Shown piece after piece: positions 6,869-15,941 of a DNA stretch of 38,678 nucleotides. Positions within the stretch are counted from its first letter, which is position 1; every line of letters begins with the position of its first letter. Both the position numbers and the translations under genes were made by a program. The stretch is from Bryobacterales bacterium (GTDB lineage Bacteria > Acidobacteriota > Terriglobia > Bryobacterales > Bryobacteraceae), in assembly GCA_025350625.1 (NCBI GenBank), contig JANXXL010000020.1, positions 1 to 38,678 of the forward strand, in the 5' to 3' direction. The notes under the pieces were generated by a model. The model made no database searches. It saw nothing but the letters and a program-made list of their open reading frames with translations, and had not been told where the DNA came from.

Positions 6869-9800
6869 TCACGCTTCGAGCGCTACTTCCTGCCGTGGGC
6901 GGGAGGATATTGCCGGCTTCCGCTCTTTGCGTTTCTTGCCAGGGCGGAAGTGCTCCATATAGGTGTAGAAAACCGGAGTGATGAATAAAGTGAGAAGCTG
7001 CGACACTACCAGTCCGCCGACTACAGCCAGACCCATGGGACGGCGGGCTTCGCCGCCTGCACCCAATCCAAGTGCGATGGGCAATGTCCCCACCAGTGCC
7101 GCCATGGTGGTCATCATGATGGGACGGAAGCGGACCAGGCAGGCTTCGACGATCGCTTCGGCGGGCGAAGTTCCATGCAGGTGCTGGCTCTCGAGTGCGA
7201 AGTCGATCATCATGATGGCGTTTTTCTTTACGATGCCGATCAGCATGATGACGCCGACGAACGAATAAATATTGAGTTCGTCGTGGAAGATGAGCAGCGT
7301 GGCCAATGCGCCCAAACCGGCCGATGGCAGGCCGGAAAGAATGGTGATGGGGTGAATAAAGCTTTCATAGAGGATGCCCAACACCATGTAAATAACCAGC
7401 ACGGCCAGCCCCAGCAACAACCCCATGCCGCGCAAGGAGGATTGGAACGCCGCGGCGGTGCCTTGGAAGGTGGTGCTAATGGTATCCGGCAAAGTCTGAC
7501 GTGCGAGCGCCTGCACGCGGTCGACGGCATCCCCCAGCGATATGCCGGGCTTGGTATTGAACGATATGGTCACCGCAGGCAGCTCGCCAAAATGCTGGAT
7601 GGTCAACGGTCCCACTCCGGTCGTGAGCTTGGCGACGGCGTTCAGCGGGACGAGGTTGCCGTTGGTTGATCGCAGGAACAGCAATCCCAAGCCGCTTAAG
7701 TCGCGCTGATATTCGGGTTTTACTTCGAGGATCACCCAGTAACTATCCACTTGTGTGTAGATGGTAGAAATTTGCGGCTGCCCGTACGCGTCGTTGAGCG
7801 CGTTTTCAATTTGCTCTTCGGTGACGCCCAAGGACGAGGCGCGATTGCGGTCAATGTCGACGCTCAAAACCGGACTCGCGATCTGTAAATCGCTATTGAC
7901 GTCGGAAAGGCCGGGCACCGTCCGCATGCGTTTTTCAAAATCGGCGGCGGATGCATACAGTTTATTCAGGTCGGAAGATTGGAGGGTGAACTGGTAGAGG
8001 GCGCGGGTCTGCTGGCCGCCGATCCGTACCAGCGGAGGATTGCTCATAAAAGCGCGCACGCCGGGGATGGCCGCCAACTTCGGCCGCAGTTCTTCGATGA
8101 TCTGTTCCGGGGTCAGCTTACGCTCTTTGCGGGGTTTTAGGCGAATGAAGAAGCGGCCTTGATTGATGGGCTGGTTGACGCCGTTGCCGCCCGCACCCAT
8201 GAAGGAGCCGAAGATATCGATATTGGGATCGGCCGCCACCACTTCTGCCACGCGCTGCTGCATGTTTTTCATGGCATCGAACGAAATATCCTGACTGGCT
8301 TCGGTATTGCCGTTGAGAGCCCCGGTATCTTGAGACGGGATAAAGCCTTTGGGCGTGATTACCATCAGGTAGGCAGTCGCCGCCAGCGTGCCGGCCGCGA
8401 GCAGCATGGTCATAGGCCGATGACGCATGACGCCGGCGAGCATCCAGGCGTAAGCGTCGCGCATTTTATCCAAGACTCTTTCCGAAGCGCGGTAAAGCGC
8501 ATTGTGGCGTTCCGAAGAGGGTTCCTTCAAAAACCGGCTGCACAGCATGGGGGTGAGGCTGATGGAGACGAAACCGGAAATCAGGATGGCCACGATAATG
8601 GTGACCGCGAACTCATGGAACAGGCGTCCCATGATGCCTTTCATGAACATGACCGGAATGAAGACCGCGGCGAGCGAGAGGGTCATGGACAGGACCGTAA
8701 ATCCGATTTCGCGTGCACCCTCGAGCGACGCTTGCATGCGGGGTTTGCCCATTTCCATGTGGCGGACGATGTTTTCGAGGACTACGATGGCGTCGTCTAC
8801 CACGAAACCCACGGATAGCGTCAGAGCCATGAGGGACAGGTTGTCGATCGAGTAGCCCAGTAGATAAATAGCGGCGAAGGTGCCGATCACCGAGATGGGC
8901 AGAGCCAGGCTGGGGATGGCCGTCGCCGAGACGTTCCGCAGAAACAGAAAGATCACCAGCACCACCAGCGCCATGGTCAAGAGCAGTGTGAATTTCACGT
9001 CATTCACGGAATCGAGGATCGACTCGGAGCGGTCCATTTCGATATTCAATTCGATCGACGGCGGCATCATGTTTTGGAAGGTCGGCATCAAATCTTTGAT
9101 CCGCTGCACCACTTCCACGGTGTTGGTGCCGGGCTGGCGTTGAATGGCTAGTCCAATAGAACGCCCGCCGTTCTTTCCGGTATAAGTCCACATCGCGGAC
9201 TTGTCGTTCTGGACGCTGTCGATCACATCCCCCAGATCCCCCAGGCGCACGGGCGACCCGTTGCGGTAGGAGACGATCATGTCGCGGAAGGCCTCCGGGG
9301 TCGTTAGCTGGCCGTTGGCGCGCACCGTGAAGGCTTGATTCTTGCCCCACAGGGTTCCGGTAGGCTGATTGACATTGTGGATCTGGAGCGCGGCGTGAAC
9401 CTCGTCGATGCCGATGTGGCGCGCGGCCAAGAGGCTGGGGTCGAGTTGCACATGGATGGCCCACTTCTGCGCGCCGAACACGTTCACCTGGGAGACCCCG
9501 TTGACCATGGAGATGCGCTGCGCCATCAGGTTTTCGGCGTACTCATCCACCTGGGAGAGCTTCAGCGTAGGACCGCTCATGGTCATAAAGATGATGGGCG
9601 ATTCTGCCGGATTGACCTTCTGCACGGTCGGTGGGGCGGGCATTCCCGGCGGGAGTTTCCGCAGGACGGCGGCAACGGCGCTTTGGACGTCGGCAGCGGC
9701 GCCGTCGATCGAGCGTTCGAGCGCGAACTGGATGGTAATGCTGGTGGCGCCGACTCCGCTCGAAGAGGTCATCGAATCGATGCCGGAAACGGTGGCGAAC

Positions 9801-10009
9801 TGGCGCTCGAGGGGCGTGGCTACCGCGGAGGCCATGGTTTCCGGGCTCGCGCCGGGAAGCGAAGCGTTCACCTGGAGAGTGGGGAAATCTACGTTGGGCA
9901 GGTCGCTGACGGGCAGGGCGCGATATCCGGCGATGCCGAATAATATAATCCCGATCATGACCAAAGCGGTCATTACAGGGCGTTTAATAAAGACTTCCGT
10001 GATGTTCAT
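6869..10009 (-). CDS. RND multidrug efflux transporter permease (AcrB/MdtB type)
   Basis: A full-length 1046-residue inner-membrane pump of the hydrophobe/amphiphile efflux RND family, which exchanges protons for drugs or other amphiphiles and spans the periplasm with an adaptor and an outer-membrane channel. It begins with the family's usual NITEVFIKRPV; the TM4 proton-relay pair is seen in VGFVVDDAIVVLENI, and the TM10 lysine in GIVKKNAIMMIDFA. No membrane-fusion protein, TolC-like channel or TetR-type regulator is adjacent, which is unusual, so it must borrow partners or is controlled elsewhere. The ATG at 10009 matches the family start but has no clear Shine-Dalgarno sequence. A TATGAT at 10060-10055 (minus strand) might be its -10 box. 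Confidence 0.95.
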   Translation of the reverse strand: MNITEVFIKRPVMTALVMIGIILFGIAGYRALPVSDLPNVDFPTLQVNASLPGASPETMASAVATPLERQFATVSGIDSMTSSSGVGATSITIQFALERSIDGAAADVQSAVAAVLRKLPPGMPAPPTVQKVNPAESPIIFMTMSGPTLKLSQVDEYAENLMAQRISMVNGVSQVNVFGAQKWAIHVQLDPSLLAARHIGIDEVHAALQIHNVNQPTGTLWGKNQAFTVRANGQLTTPEAFRDMIVSYRNGSPVRLGDLGDVIDSVQNDKSAMWTYTGKNGGRSIGLAIQRQPGTNTVEVVQRIKDLMPTFQNMMPPSIELNIEMDRSESILDSVNDVKFTLLLTMALVVLVIFLFLRNVSATAIPSLALPISVIGTFAAIYLLGYSIDNLSLMALTLSVGFVVDDAIVVLENIVRHMEMGKPRMQASLEGAREIGFTVLSMTLSLAAVFIPVMFMKGIMGRLFHEFAVTIIVAILISGFVSISLTPMLCSRFLKEPSSERHNALYRASERVLDKMRDAYAWMLAGVMRHRPMTMLLAAGTLAATAYLMVITPKGFIPSQDTGALNGNTEASQDISFDAMKNMQQRVAEVVAADPNIDIFGSFMGAGGNGVNQPINQGRFFIRLKPRKERKLTPEQIIEELRPKLAAIPGVRAFMSNPPLVRIGGQQTRALYQFTLQSSDLNKLYASAADFEKRMRTVPGLSDVNSDLQIASPVLSVDIDRNRASSLGVTEEQIENALNDAYGQPQISTIYTQVDSYWVILEVKPEYQRDLSGLGLLFLRSTNGNLVPLNAVAKLTTGVGPLTIQHFGELPAVTISFNTKPGISLGDAVDRVQALARQTLPDTISTTFQGTAAAFQSSLRGMGLLLGLAVLVIYMVLGILYESFIHPITILSGLPSAGLGALATLLIFHDELNIYSFVGVIMLIGIVKKNAIMMIDFALESQHLHGTSPAEAIVEACLVRFRPIMMTTMAALVGTLPIALGLGAGGEARRPMGLAVVGGLVVSQLLTLFITPVFYTYMEHFRPGKKRKERKPAISSRPRQEVALEA

Positions 10010-10131
10010 GGACCACGCGGGCCGGTGAGTCGAAACTACGGCATTGTCGCTTTAATCATAACCCGGCTGTTCCCCAGCCCGGAATGGCCGAATGGCGGGG
10101 GGAGGCGCGGGCTGCGGTAGGATGGCATTCG

Positions 10132-11409
10132 GTGAACGATATCAAGAGTTGGGTCGAGTCGGCCAACCAGCCGCAAACGGATTTCCCTATTCAGAATCTG
10201 CCCTATGGGGTGTTCGAAGCCGCTGGGCATGCGAGTATTGGCGTCGCGATTGGCGACTTTATTCTGGATTTGCATGCCTGTGCGCAAGCAGGATTGCTTA
10301 ACGGCCTGAGGGGGGAGGTGGCACGGGTTTGCACGGCCGATTCACTGAATGCCCTGCTTACGTTGGGGCCGGACGCATGGTCTCCACTTCGAGCGCGCCT
10401 CACCGAATTACTCGAAGCCGGATCAACCTGGCGCGAGCAAGCGGAACCGTTGCTGGTGCCGCAGGAGGGCGCGGTGATGCGACTGCCGGTGCAGATTGGC
10501 GATTACACCGATTTCTTCACGTCGATTTATCACGCCACTAACGTGGGGAATTTATTCCGGCCGGGAAACCCGCTGGGGCCGAATTACAAATACCTGCCGG
10601 TGGGTTATCACGGGCGGGCTTCGTCGGTGGTGGTCAGCGGCACTCCCGTGCGCCGGCCTTTGGGGCAAACGTTCACTGGCGACGCTCCTCAATTCGGGCC
10701 CACCCGCGCTCTCGATTACGAGCTCGAAGTAGCAGTGTTGATGGGTGTGGGCAATCCGCTGGGGGAACCGGTGCCGATTGAAAAAGCGCGCTCGCACATT
10801 TTTGGATTGTGTCTGCTGAACGACTGGTCGGCGCGCGACATCCAAATGTGGGAGTCGCAGCCGCTCGGCCCGTTTCTGGCAAAAAGTTTCGCGACCACAC
10901 TCTCGCCATGGGTGGTGACACTCGCGGCACTGGAGCCGTTTCGCGTACCCGCGTTTGCCCGGGTCGAAGGCGATCCCCCTCCGCTGCCGTATTTGTGTTC
11001 GGCCGAGGATCAGGCTCGTGGTGGAATCGATCTCACCGTAGAAGTTTGGGTCGCTTCGCGCCGTATGCGGGAAAGTGGTATTGGGCCTATGCGTCTAAGT
11101 CGCGGCAATTTTCGCGATATCTACTGGACCATCGCGCAGATGCTGGCGCATCACACCAGCAATGGCTGCAATTTGCGGCCGGGCGATGTGTTTGCGAGCG
11201 GCACGCTGTCGGGGCCAACGCCCGAGTCGCTGGCTTGTCTCTTGGAGCGCACTCGGCGCGGTACGGAGTCTTTCGGGTTGCCCACCGGCGAGGAACGCAC
11301 GTACCTGGAAGACGGCGACGAGGTAATACTCCGTGGTTACTGCGAGCGAGAAGGCTGCGTGCGAATCGGTTTCGGCGAGTGCCGCGGAATTGTGACCGCC
11401 GCTACTTGA
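10132..11409 (+). CDS. fahA: Fumarylacetoacetase
   Basis: This enzyme hydrolyses 4-fumarylacetoacetate to fumarate and acetoacetate, the last step of tyrosine/homogentisate breakdown. The product keeps the N-terminal signature SWVESANQP, then FPIQNLPYGVF, and the catalytic region GDYTDFFTSIYHATNVGN, which carries the metal Asp and the catalytic His. It also has DYELEV with the two metal Glu residues and LLNDWSARDIQMWE with the last metal Asp. The length of about 425 residues fits the family. GTG at 10132 is chosen because family members start a few residues before SWVES and an AGGA lies 9 bases upstream; ATG at 10084 is possible. No other homogentisate-pathway gene is adjacent. The gene ends inside the end of the convergent VOC gene (8-base overlap). 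Confidence 0.93.
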   Translation: MNDIKSWVESANQPQTDFPIQNLPYGVFEAAGHASIGVAIGDFILDLHACAQAGLLNGLRGEVARVCTADSLNALLTLGPDAWSPLRARLTELLEAGSTWREQAEPLLVPQEGAVMRLPVQIGDYTDFFTSIYHATNVGNLFRPGNPLGPNYKYLPVGYHGRASSVVVSGTPVRRPLGQTFTGDAPQFGPTRALDYELEVAVLMGVGNPLGEPVPIEKARSHIFGLCLLNDWSARDIQMWESQPLGPFLAKSFATTLSPWVVTLAALEPFRVPAFARVEGDPPPLPYLCSAEDQARGGIDLTVEVWVASRRMRESGIGPMRLSRGNFRDIYWTIAQMLAHHTSNGCNLRPGDVFASGTLSGPTPESLACLLERTRRGTESFGLPTGEERTYLEDGDEVILRGYCEREGCVRIGFGECRGIVTAAT

Positions 11410-12379
11410 TCTCGATTAACTCGAGCGCCTCGCGGCTGGGGCCTTCGATCATTACGGCGCGCATTCCGCCCAACTGGTATGGCTTGGTCAAAAACTTCAC
11501 ATGTTCCTGGCGAAGCTTGGCGATCCAGGCGTCGAGATTCTGAACACTTAGCCCAATGTGATCGTATAGTTGTCCGCGGGTGGCGGCGAGCGGGGTTGGG
11601 TCCTGTTGCACATGAAACGCGAGCGCGACATCATCAAACATAATGCCGGCGGGCATGCGCAACATTCCACGGCGTTCGAGCGCCGGCCAGGACCGCTCCG
11701 GTAACGGCATGCGGCAGGTGGCCTCGGTATACGCGGCTTTAGCAGAAGACGCGGAAAGCGGGGCATTGAGATGCTGGTGATACCACAGCTCTGCGCAGAA
11801 CGGATCTTTTTGGAACATGTGCACGTGATTGAAACGCTCACGCGGGAGATTGCCCTGGTATTCTATGATCGCGCCGTCGGGCGCTTCGAGATACGCGAAT
11901 CCCGCGCCATGCGTGGGCTGGACGGCCTTGGCTCTGGCGTCGGCGATTTCCGATTTGGTAAGACCGAGAGATCCGTTCAAGCCGGGCCAGGTGTCGCTGC
12001 TTACGAAAACCGATCCGCCTTCGTCGGTAGTGTAGAGCGGCAGCAGCTTCACCTTGCGTTCCTTGTATTCGGCCTCATTCTTTTTCACGTCCACAACATG
12101 CCATCCGAAGTGCCAGATAGCAGTCTGCGGATGCGTGGGCGGTGGCGCGTTCACTTTGTTGAACAGCACAAATACCTTGCCCGACTGGAGCGCCGGTGAA
12201 CCCGCAAAACTGGATTTCATGGTGCTAGGAAATTGGCGGGTGTAAAAGTCGATGGCCGCGTCCGGGTCTACTGAATTGAGATGCAAATGATGAAAGCCGG
12301 GAGGGGGAAGGGTTTGGGCGGGGCCCGGCACTCCGCATATAACGACCAGGGCGACGAGTAAGCAGGTCCGGATTTTCAT
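11402..12379 (-). CDS. Exported double-VOC (glyoxalase/dioxygenase-fold) protein
   Basis: Behind a signal peptide (IRTCLLVALVVICGVPGPAQ) lie two vicinal-oxygen-chelate modules. The first runs from GFHHLHLNSVDPDAAIDFY to AIIEYQGN and the second from LYDHIGLSVQNLDAWI to ALELIEI. Each supplies a His and a Glu in the usual metal-ligand places, so a mononuclear metal site is likely. The family includes glyoxalases, extradiol dioxygenases and resistance proteins; no substrate can be assigned. Start ATG at 12379 has AAGGGC just upstream and overlaps the stop of the DUF5996 gene as ATGA, indicating translational coupling at the end of a long operon. Confidence 0.85.
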   Translation of the reverse strand: MKIRTCLLVALVVICGVPGPAQTLPPPGFHHLHLNSVDPDAAIDFYTRQFPSTMKSSFAGSPALQSGKVFVLFNKVNAPPPTHPQTAIWHFGWHVVDVKKNEAEYKERKVKLLPLYTTDEGGSVFVSSDTWPGLNGSLGLTKSEIADARAKAVQPTHGAGFAYLEAPDGAIIEYQGNLPRERFNHVHMFQKDPFCAELWYHQHLNAPLSASSAKAAYTEATCRMPLPERSWPALERRGMLRMPAGIMFDDVALAFHVQQDPTPLAATRGQLYDHIGLSVQNLDAWIAKLRQEHVKFLTKPYQLGGMRAVMIEGPSREALELIEIK

Positions 12380-13272
12380 GTTGCCCTTTCCAGACTGGCG
12401 CGGTCCCACTTGGCCAGCTTCGCTCCGGCTTCGTACGCGCTTTCACAGAAGTCGAGAATGGATTGTTCGGGCGAGGGAGCGGTACGGGCGTCCTCATACT
12501 TGAGGATGAACTCGCCTAGTTGGCGGTCCCAATAAGCTGCGGCGGGGCGGATCGGCTCTGCGTCCAATCCCGGCGGAACAGGCGCGCTATAGGCGTAAAA
12601 CGCGGGCTCTTTGAAGAGCCGGTTGCCTGGCCACCAGCCGCAACTGGTTACTTCATGCGAATACGCTTCGCGGGTAACAGGATCGACGCCTTCTTTTTGC
12701 GGAGCGGGCCGGCCGGAGAAGCGAGTCACAGCCAAATCGAACGATCCCCAGAAAAAATGCACCGGACTGGACTTGCCCAGAAAACGGGCGCGGAACTGCT
12801 TGAGGGTGCGATCGCTGTGGACCAGAATGCGCCGGAATCGCTCGACATACTCAGTGTCATAGGACGCATGGTGCTGGTCTTCGTCAAAAGGAGTGAGGTC
12901 GTCAAACTCGACCGGCACGCGGTGAATTTTGGTTTCAATTCCCAGGCCTCGGAGGGAGGCCATGTATTCCGCATAGAAATCCGCGACTGACCGCGGGAAC
13001 AGGCGCATGGAATGTTCCTGGCCCGAGCTGGTACGCAGCCACAGCTGGTGCGCCAACAGATCGAACTCAATTTCAAGTGAGCCGGAAGCACAGGGAATGG
13101 CCGAAGTAGTCATACCGCGCGGCGTGACATACAGCGGCACATTCCACCAGTGATTTTCGAGCGGCGTGAGAGCCATGCGGGTCTTGCCGACGATCTGGGT
13201 CCACATGTGGAGCGTGTCGCAGGTTTTCTCCCATTCGGCAAACGGCAGCGGAGGCCATTCAGACGGGCTCAA
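12376..13272 (-). CDS. DUF5996 family protein
   Basis: The 298-residue protein begins WPPLPFAEWEKTCDTLHMW followed by TQIVGKTR, which I recognise as the start of DUF5996 proteins. It has conserved HWWNVPLYVTPRG and, near the C-terminus, FFWGSFDLAVTRFSGR and GWWPGN. No signal peptide is seen, so it is probably cytosolic. The function of the family is unknown. It starts with TTG at 13272, inside the end of the zinc-finger gene (14-base overlap), with GAGG 7 bases before; an in-frame stop just upstream rules out an earlier start. The many conserved Trp/His residues hint at ligand or cofactor binding, which is inference. Confidence 0.8.
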   Translation of the reverse strand: MSPSEWPPLPFAEWEKTCDTLHMWTQIVGKTRMALTPLENHWWNVPLYVTPRGMTTSAIPCASGSLEIEFDLLAHQLWLRTSSGQEHSMRLFPRSVADFYAEYMASLRGLGIETKIHRVPVEFDDLTPFDEDQHHASYDTEYVERFRRILVHSDRTLKQFRARFLGKSSPVHFFWGSFDLAVTRFSGRPAPQKEGVDPVTREAYSHEVTSCGWWPGNRLFKEPAFYAYSAPVPPGLDAEPIRPAAAYWDRQLGEFILKYEDARTAPSPEQSILDFCESAYEAGAKLAKWDRASLERAT

Positions 13273-13522
13273 GCATCACCTCATCCACGTAGCACCAGGC
13301 CCAGTCCTCGCCCGGCTCCATCGACTTTACGATCGGATGCTTAGTCGAATGAAAGTGTTTGGTGGCGTGTTTGTTCTTGGAAGAATCGCAGCAGCCGACG
13401 TGCCCGCAACTCAGGCACAGGCGCAGATGGACCCAGGTGTCGCCCATCTTGAGACACTCTTCGCATCCGCGGGCGTGGGGTTTCACATCGCGAATCTGAT
13501 CGGTGTGAGTACAGCTTTTCAC
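13259..13522 (-). CDS. UBP-type zinc finger protein
   Basis: An 87-residue protein made almost wholly of a UBP (ZnF-UBP, PF02148) module: CTHTDQI at the N-terminus, CEEC, LCLSCGHVGCCDSS and KHATKHFHSTKHPIV give the expected Cys/His ligands, followed by WAWCYVDE. In eukaryotes this module binds the ubiquitin C-terminus; free-standing bacterial copies are common but their ligand is unknown. GTG at 13522 follows an AGAGAG stretch. It lies 11 bases after the ACMSD-like gene and overlaps the DUF5996 gene, so it is inside the operon. Confidence 0.9.
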   Translation of the reverse strand: MKSCTHTDQIRDVKPHARGCEECLKMGDTWVHLRLCLSCGHVGCCDSSKNKHATKHFHSTKHPIVKSMEPGEDWAWCYVDEVMLEPV

Positions 13523-13533
13523 GTTGGTTCTCT

Positions 13534-14607
13534 CTAGGTTTTGATCTTTAGCAGCTTGGCTGCATTCTCACCCAGGATCGCACGCTTGTCGGAGTCACTG
13601 AGGCCGGGAGTTTTGAGGACTTGGTCCACCATGGTCGTGCTCCAGGGAAAGGGATAGTCGGTTCCGATCATGAGCTGGCTCGCGCCGCATTCGGCCACCA
13701 GATGACGGACTCCTTCGGGAGTGAAGATGATGGTGTCGAAGTACAACTGACGCAAATATTCGGAGGCGTGTTTTTTGGCTCCCTTGCAGGCATCGGGATA
13801 TCGTACGCAGCCGTTATCGGAGCGACCGGCGTAGGAGGGCAGATAGCCGCCGGCGTGGGCCGAACAGATCTTGAGATTCGGAAAACGATCCAGCGTTCCG
13901 TCGAAAATCAGGTGGGAAAGGAAAATGGTGGTTTCGAGCGGATTGCCGATCACATTGGTTAAACCGCCGCCTCCCTGGAGGCGCTTATTCATTTCCGGGA
14001 TCCCCTGCGGATGCATGAAAATCACGCATCCGAGTTCTTCCGCCTTCTTCCAGAAGGGATCGAATTTGGCCGCGGAAAGCTCGTCGCCATTGACGTGGCC
14101 TCCAATCGCAGCGCCGCGCAGGTTATATTTCTTTACGCCTTCTTCGAGTTGCTCGGCGGCCAGGTCGGGATGCTGCAGGGCGACGGAGGCGAAGGCCACG
14201 AAGCGGTCCGGATATTTCGCGCACAACTCGGCCAGTTTTTGGTTCTGAACGTCAATCACCTTGGCAGCTAAATCGCGCTCGACTGAGTACCAGACGGGAT
14301 TAATGCTCAGGGCCTGCATGTCGGTTCCCCACTCGTTCATGCGCGCGAATCGCTCTGTGACCATGGCGCCGTCTATGACGGAAGCGTCGTTCGCCGACGT
14401 AGGGTGTCCCATCAAAGCGGTGGCTTCCGGGACGATGACGTGGGCGTGGATGTCGATGGTTCTCACGCGCCGTCCTCCTACCATCACCTGCCGCCGCTTT
14501 GGCGGTGCGCCGGTCTGTGCACCGATGCGATTATTCAGAAGATTGCAGCCGGTGAAGACGACGCCCGCGCTCCCAGCATTCCTGATGAACTGCCTGCGAT
14601 TGATCAC
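13534..14607 (-). CDS. Tat-exported amidohydrolase of the ACMSD-like family
   Basis: The N-terminus has a twin-arginine signal (NRRQFIRNAGSAG) followed by a Cys-containing hydrophobic stretch. The body is an Amidohydro_2 barrel: DIHAHV (first HxH), FMHPQG, SAHAGGYLPSY and GTDYPFPW place the metal-binding His and Asp residues. Relatives decarboxylate aminocarboxymuconate semialdehyde, gamma-resorcylate or related carboxylates, or hydrolyse them, so work on an aromatic carboxylate is plausible but not shown. GTG at 14607 has GAAAGG 8 bases upstream. The gene sits 16 bases after the frameshifted amidohydrolase copy and 11 before the UBP gene. Confidence 0.88.
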   Translation of the reverse strand: MINRRQFIRNAGSAGVVFTGCNLLNNRIGAQTGAPPKRRQVMVGGRRVRTIDIHAHVIVPEATALMGHPTSANDASVIDGAMVTERFARMNEWGTDMQALSINPVWYSVERDLAAKVIDVQNQKLAELCAKYPDRFVAFASVALQHPDLAAEQLEEGVKKYNLRGAAIGGHVNGDELSAAKFDPFWKKAEELGCVIFMHPQGIPEMNKRLQGGGGLTNVIGNPLETTIFLSHLIFDGTLDRFPNLKICSAHAGGYLPSYAGRSDNGCVRYPDACKGAKKHASEYLRQLYFDTIIFTPEGVRHLVAECGASQLMIGTDYPFPWSTTMVDQVLKTPGLSDSDKRAILGENAAKLLKIKT

Positions 14608-14623
14608 AGTGAAAACCTTTCGA

Positions 14624-15903
14624 TTACCTTGATTTAAAGTCGTTACGGAAAACCTGCCCGCCCTTCATAACGAATTTGACTCGCTCGAGTTCGGTGACAT
14701 CGTTGGCGGGATTGCCGGAGACTCCAATGATATCCGCCAGCATGCCTTTCTCGATCGACCCGACCCGATTCGACCAGCCCAAATTCGCCGCGCCCACCGA
14801 GGTTGCCGAACGCATCGCTTGCAGCGGCGTCATTCCGTATTCAACCATGAGCCTGAGTTCTGTGGCTTCTTCTCCGTGATACGGCCCTTCCTGTTTGCCA
14901 TGGGCGCCGGTCGCATTTACTCCCAAAGCGATCTTGACGCCAGCTTTGAGCGCACGCTGAAAGCTCGCTTTCGACATCGCTGCCAGGGGGAAATTCTGGG
15001 TCGCTGCAATGATTTTTATTCTGGTGAGCCCGAACGTCATGAATGTGCCTATTTCGACTGCCATTTTGACGGATTCCTGATCGATGTCGCCGACCAGTTC
15101 GAGCGAGTCGCACCCTGCCATCAAGGATTGCCGCGCCGCCACACCGGCATTGCAGGTGCAGGCCACCCTCACGCCTTGCCTGTGAGCCTCATTCACAATC
15201 GCTTGTTCTTCTTCGAGAGTCATGGTCGGAGCGCCATAGCCAATATCCGGGTTGGAGCGAAAGCCGGCCATGAAGATCTTGATAAAATCGGCTCCGTTCT
15301 TAAGCTGTATGCGTACTTGCTTGCGTCCTTCCCAGGGCGAGTCCACCAGATGGAAGTAACGGGGTCCGGCGATCGATCCACGCAGGCCCTCCGTTGCGCG
15401 ATCTGCATCCGCGGACCGGGGATGAGCCCTTCGTTGATGGCATTGCGGAGGTCGACATCTGCCGTGGAGCCGGTCGTCAAATCACGCGCCGTGGTAAAGC
15501 CCGACAGCAGGTCCAGCCTCGCATTCACTGAAGCCAAAATGGTGGCGTATGGCAGGGAGAACGCGGTTCCCGGTATTGGAACGGCCGGCACCGAGGTGTC
15601 GGTATCGGCGCCTCCGTGGTCCGCGACCTTGAACATGTGGTTGTGACCTTCGATGAGGCCCGGCAGGACCGTGCCAGTGCCCAGATCGATTTCCTGCGCT
15701 CCCGCAGGGATCTTGACGGTACCGGCCGGTCCTACGTCGGTGATGCGGTCGCCTTCGATCACGATCACCTGATTGCTCGCAAGCCGGTCGGACTTGCCGT
15801 CGAACAATTGCGCGGCGTGAATCACAACTACCTTCTGCCCCAGGCAAGATCCTGCGAGCCCGAGGCAGAGAAAGACGAATCCCAAGACCGATTGCGGTTT
15901 CAT
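14624..15903 (-). pseudogene. Frameshifted second copy of the imidazolonepropionase-like amidohydrolase
   Basis: This copy aligns end to end with the intact gene upstream (MKPQSVLGFVFLCLG versus MKWQSALGCALLALG at the start; MKGGQVFRNDFKS at the end). Reading breaks near 15394-15398: where the intact copy has GCG ACG GAA, this one reads GCGCAACGGAG, two extra bases. After that the downstream frame is open to the stop. It has also lost the beta5 metal His: intact ACTAHAG against ACTCNAG here. A second change independent of the frameshift argues for real decay rather than only a sequencing error, though an error in the shift cannot be excluded. It starts 38 bases after the intact gene's stop; no good ribosome-binding site is seen before 15903. 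Confidence 0.85.
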
Positions 15904-15941
15904 GAATATCGCGAACTGGATCTTGCTACAGCGAAGGCGGA

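Noticed and set aside
8159-8818. A 219-residue open frame on the plus strand
   Set aside because: It is antisense to the RND pump, and its His/Asp/Gly-rich composition is typical of a shadow frame.
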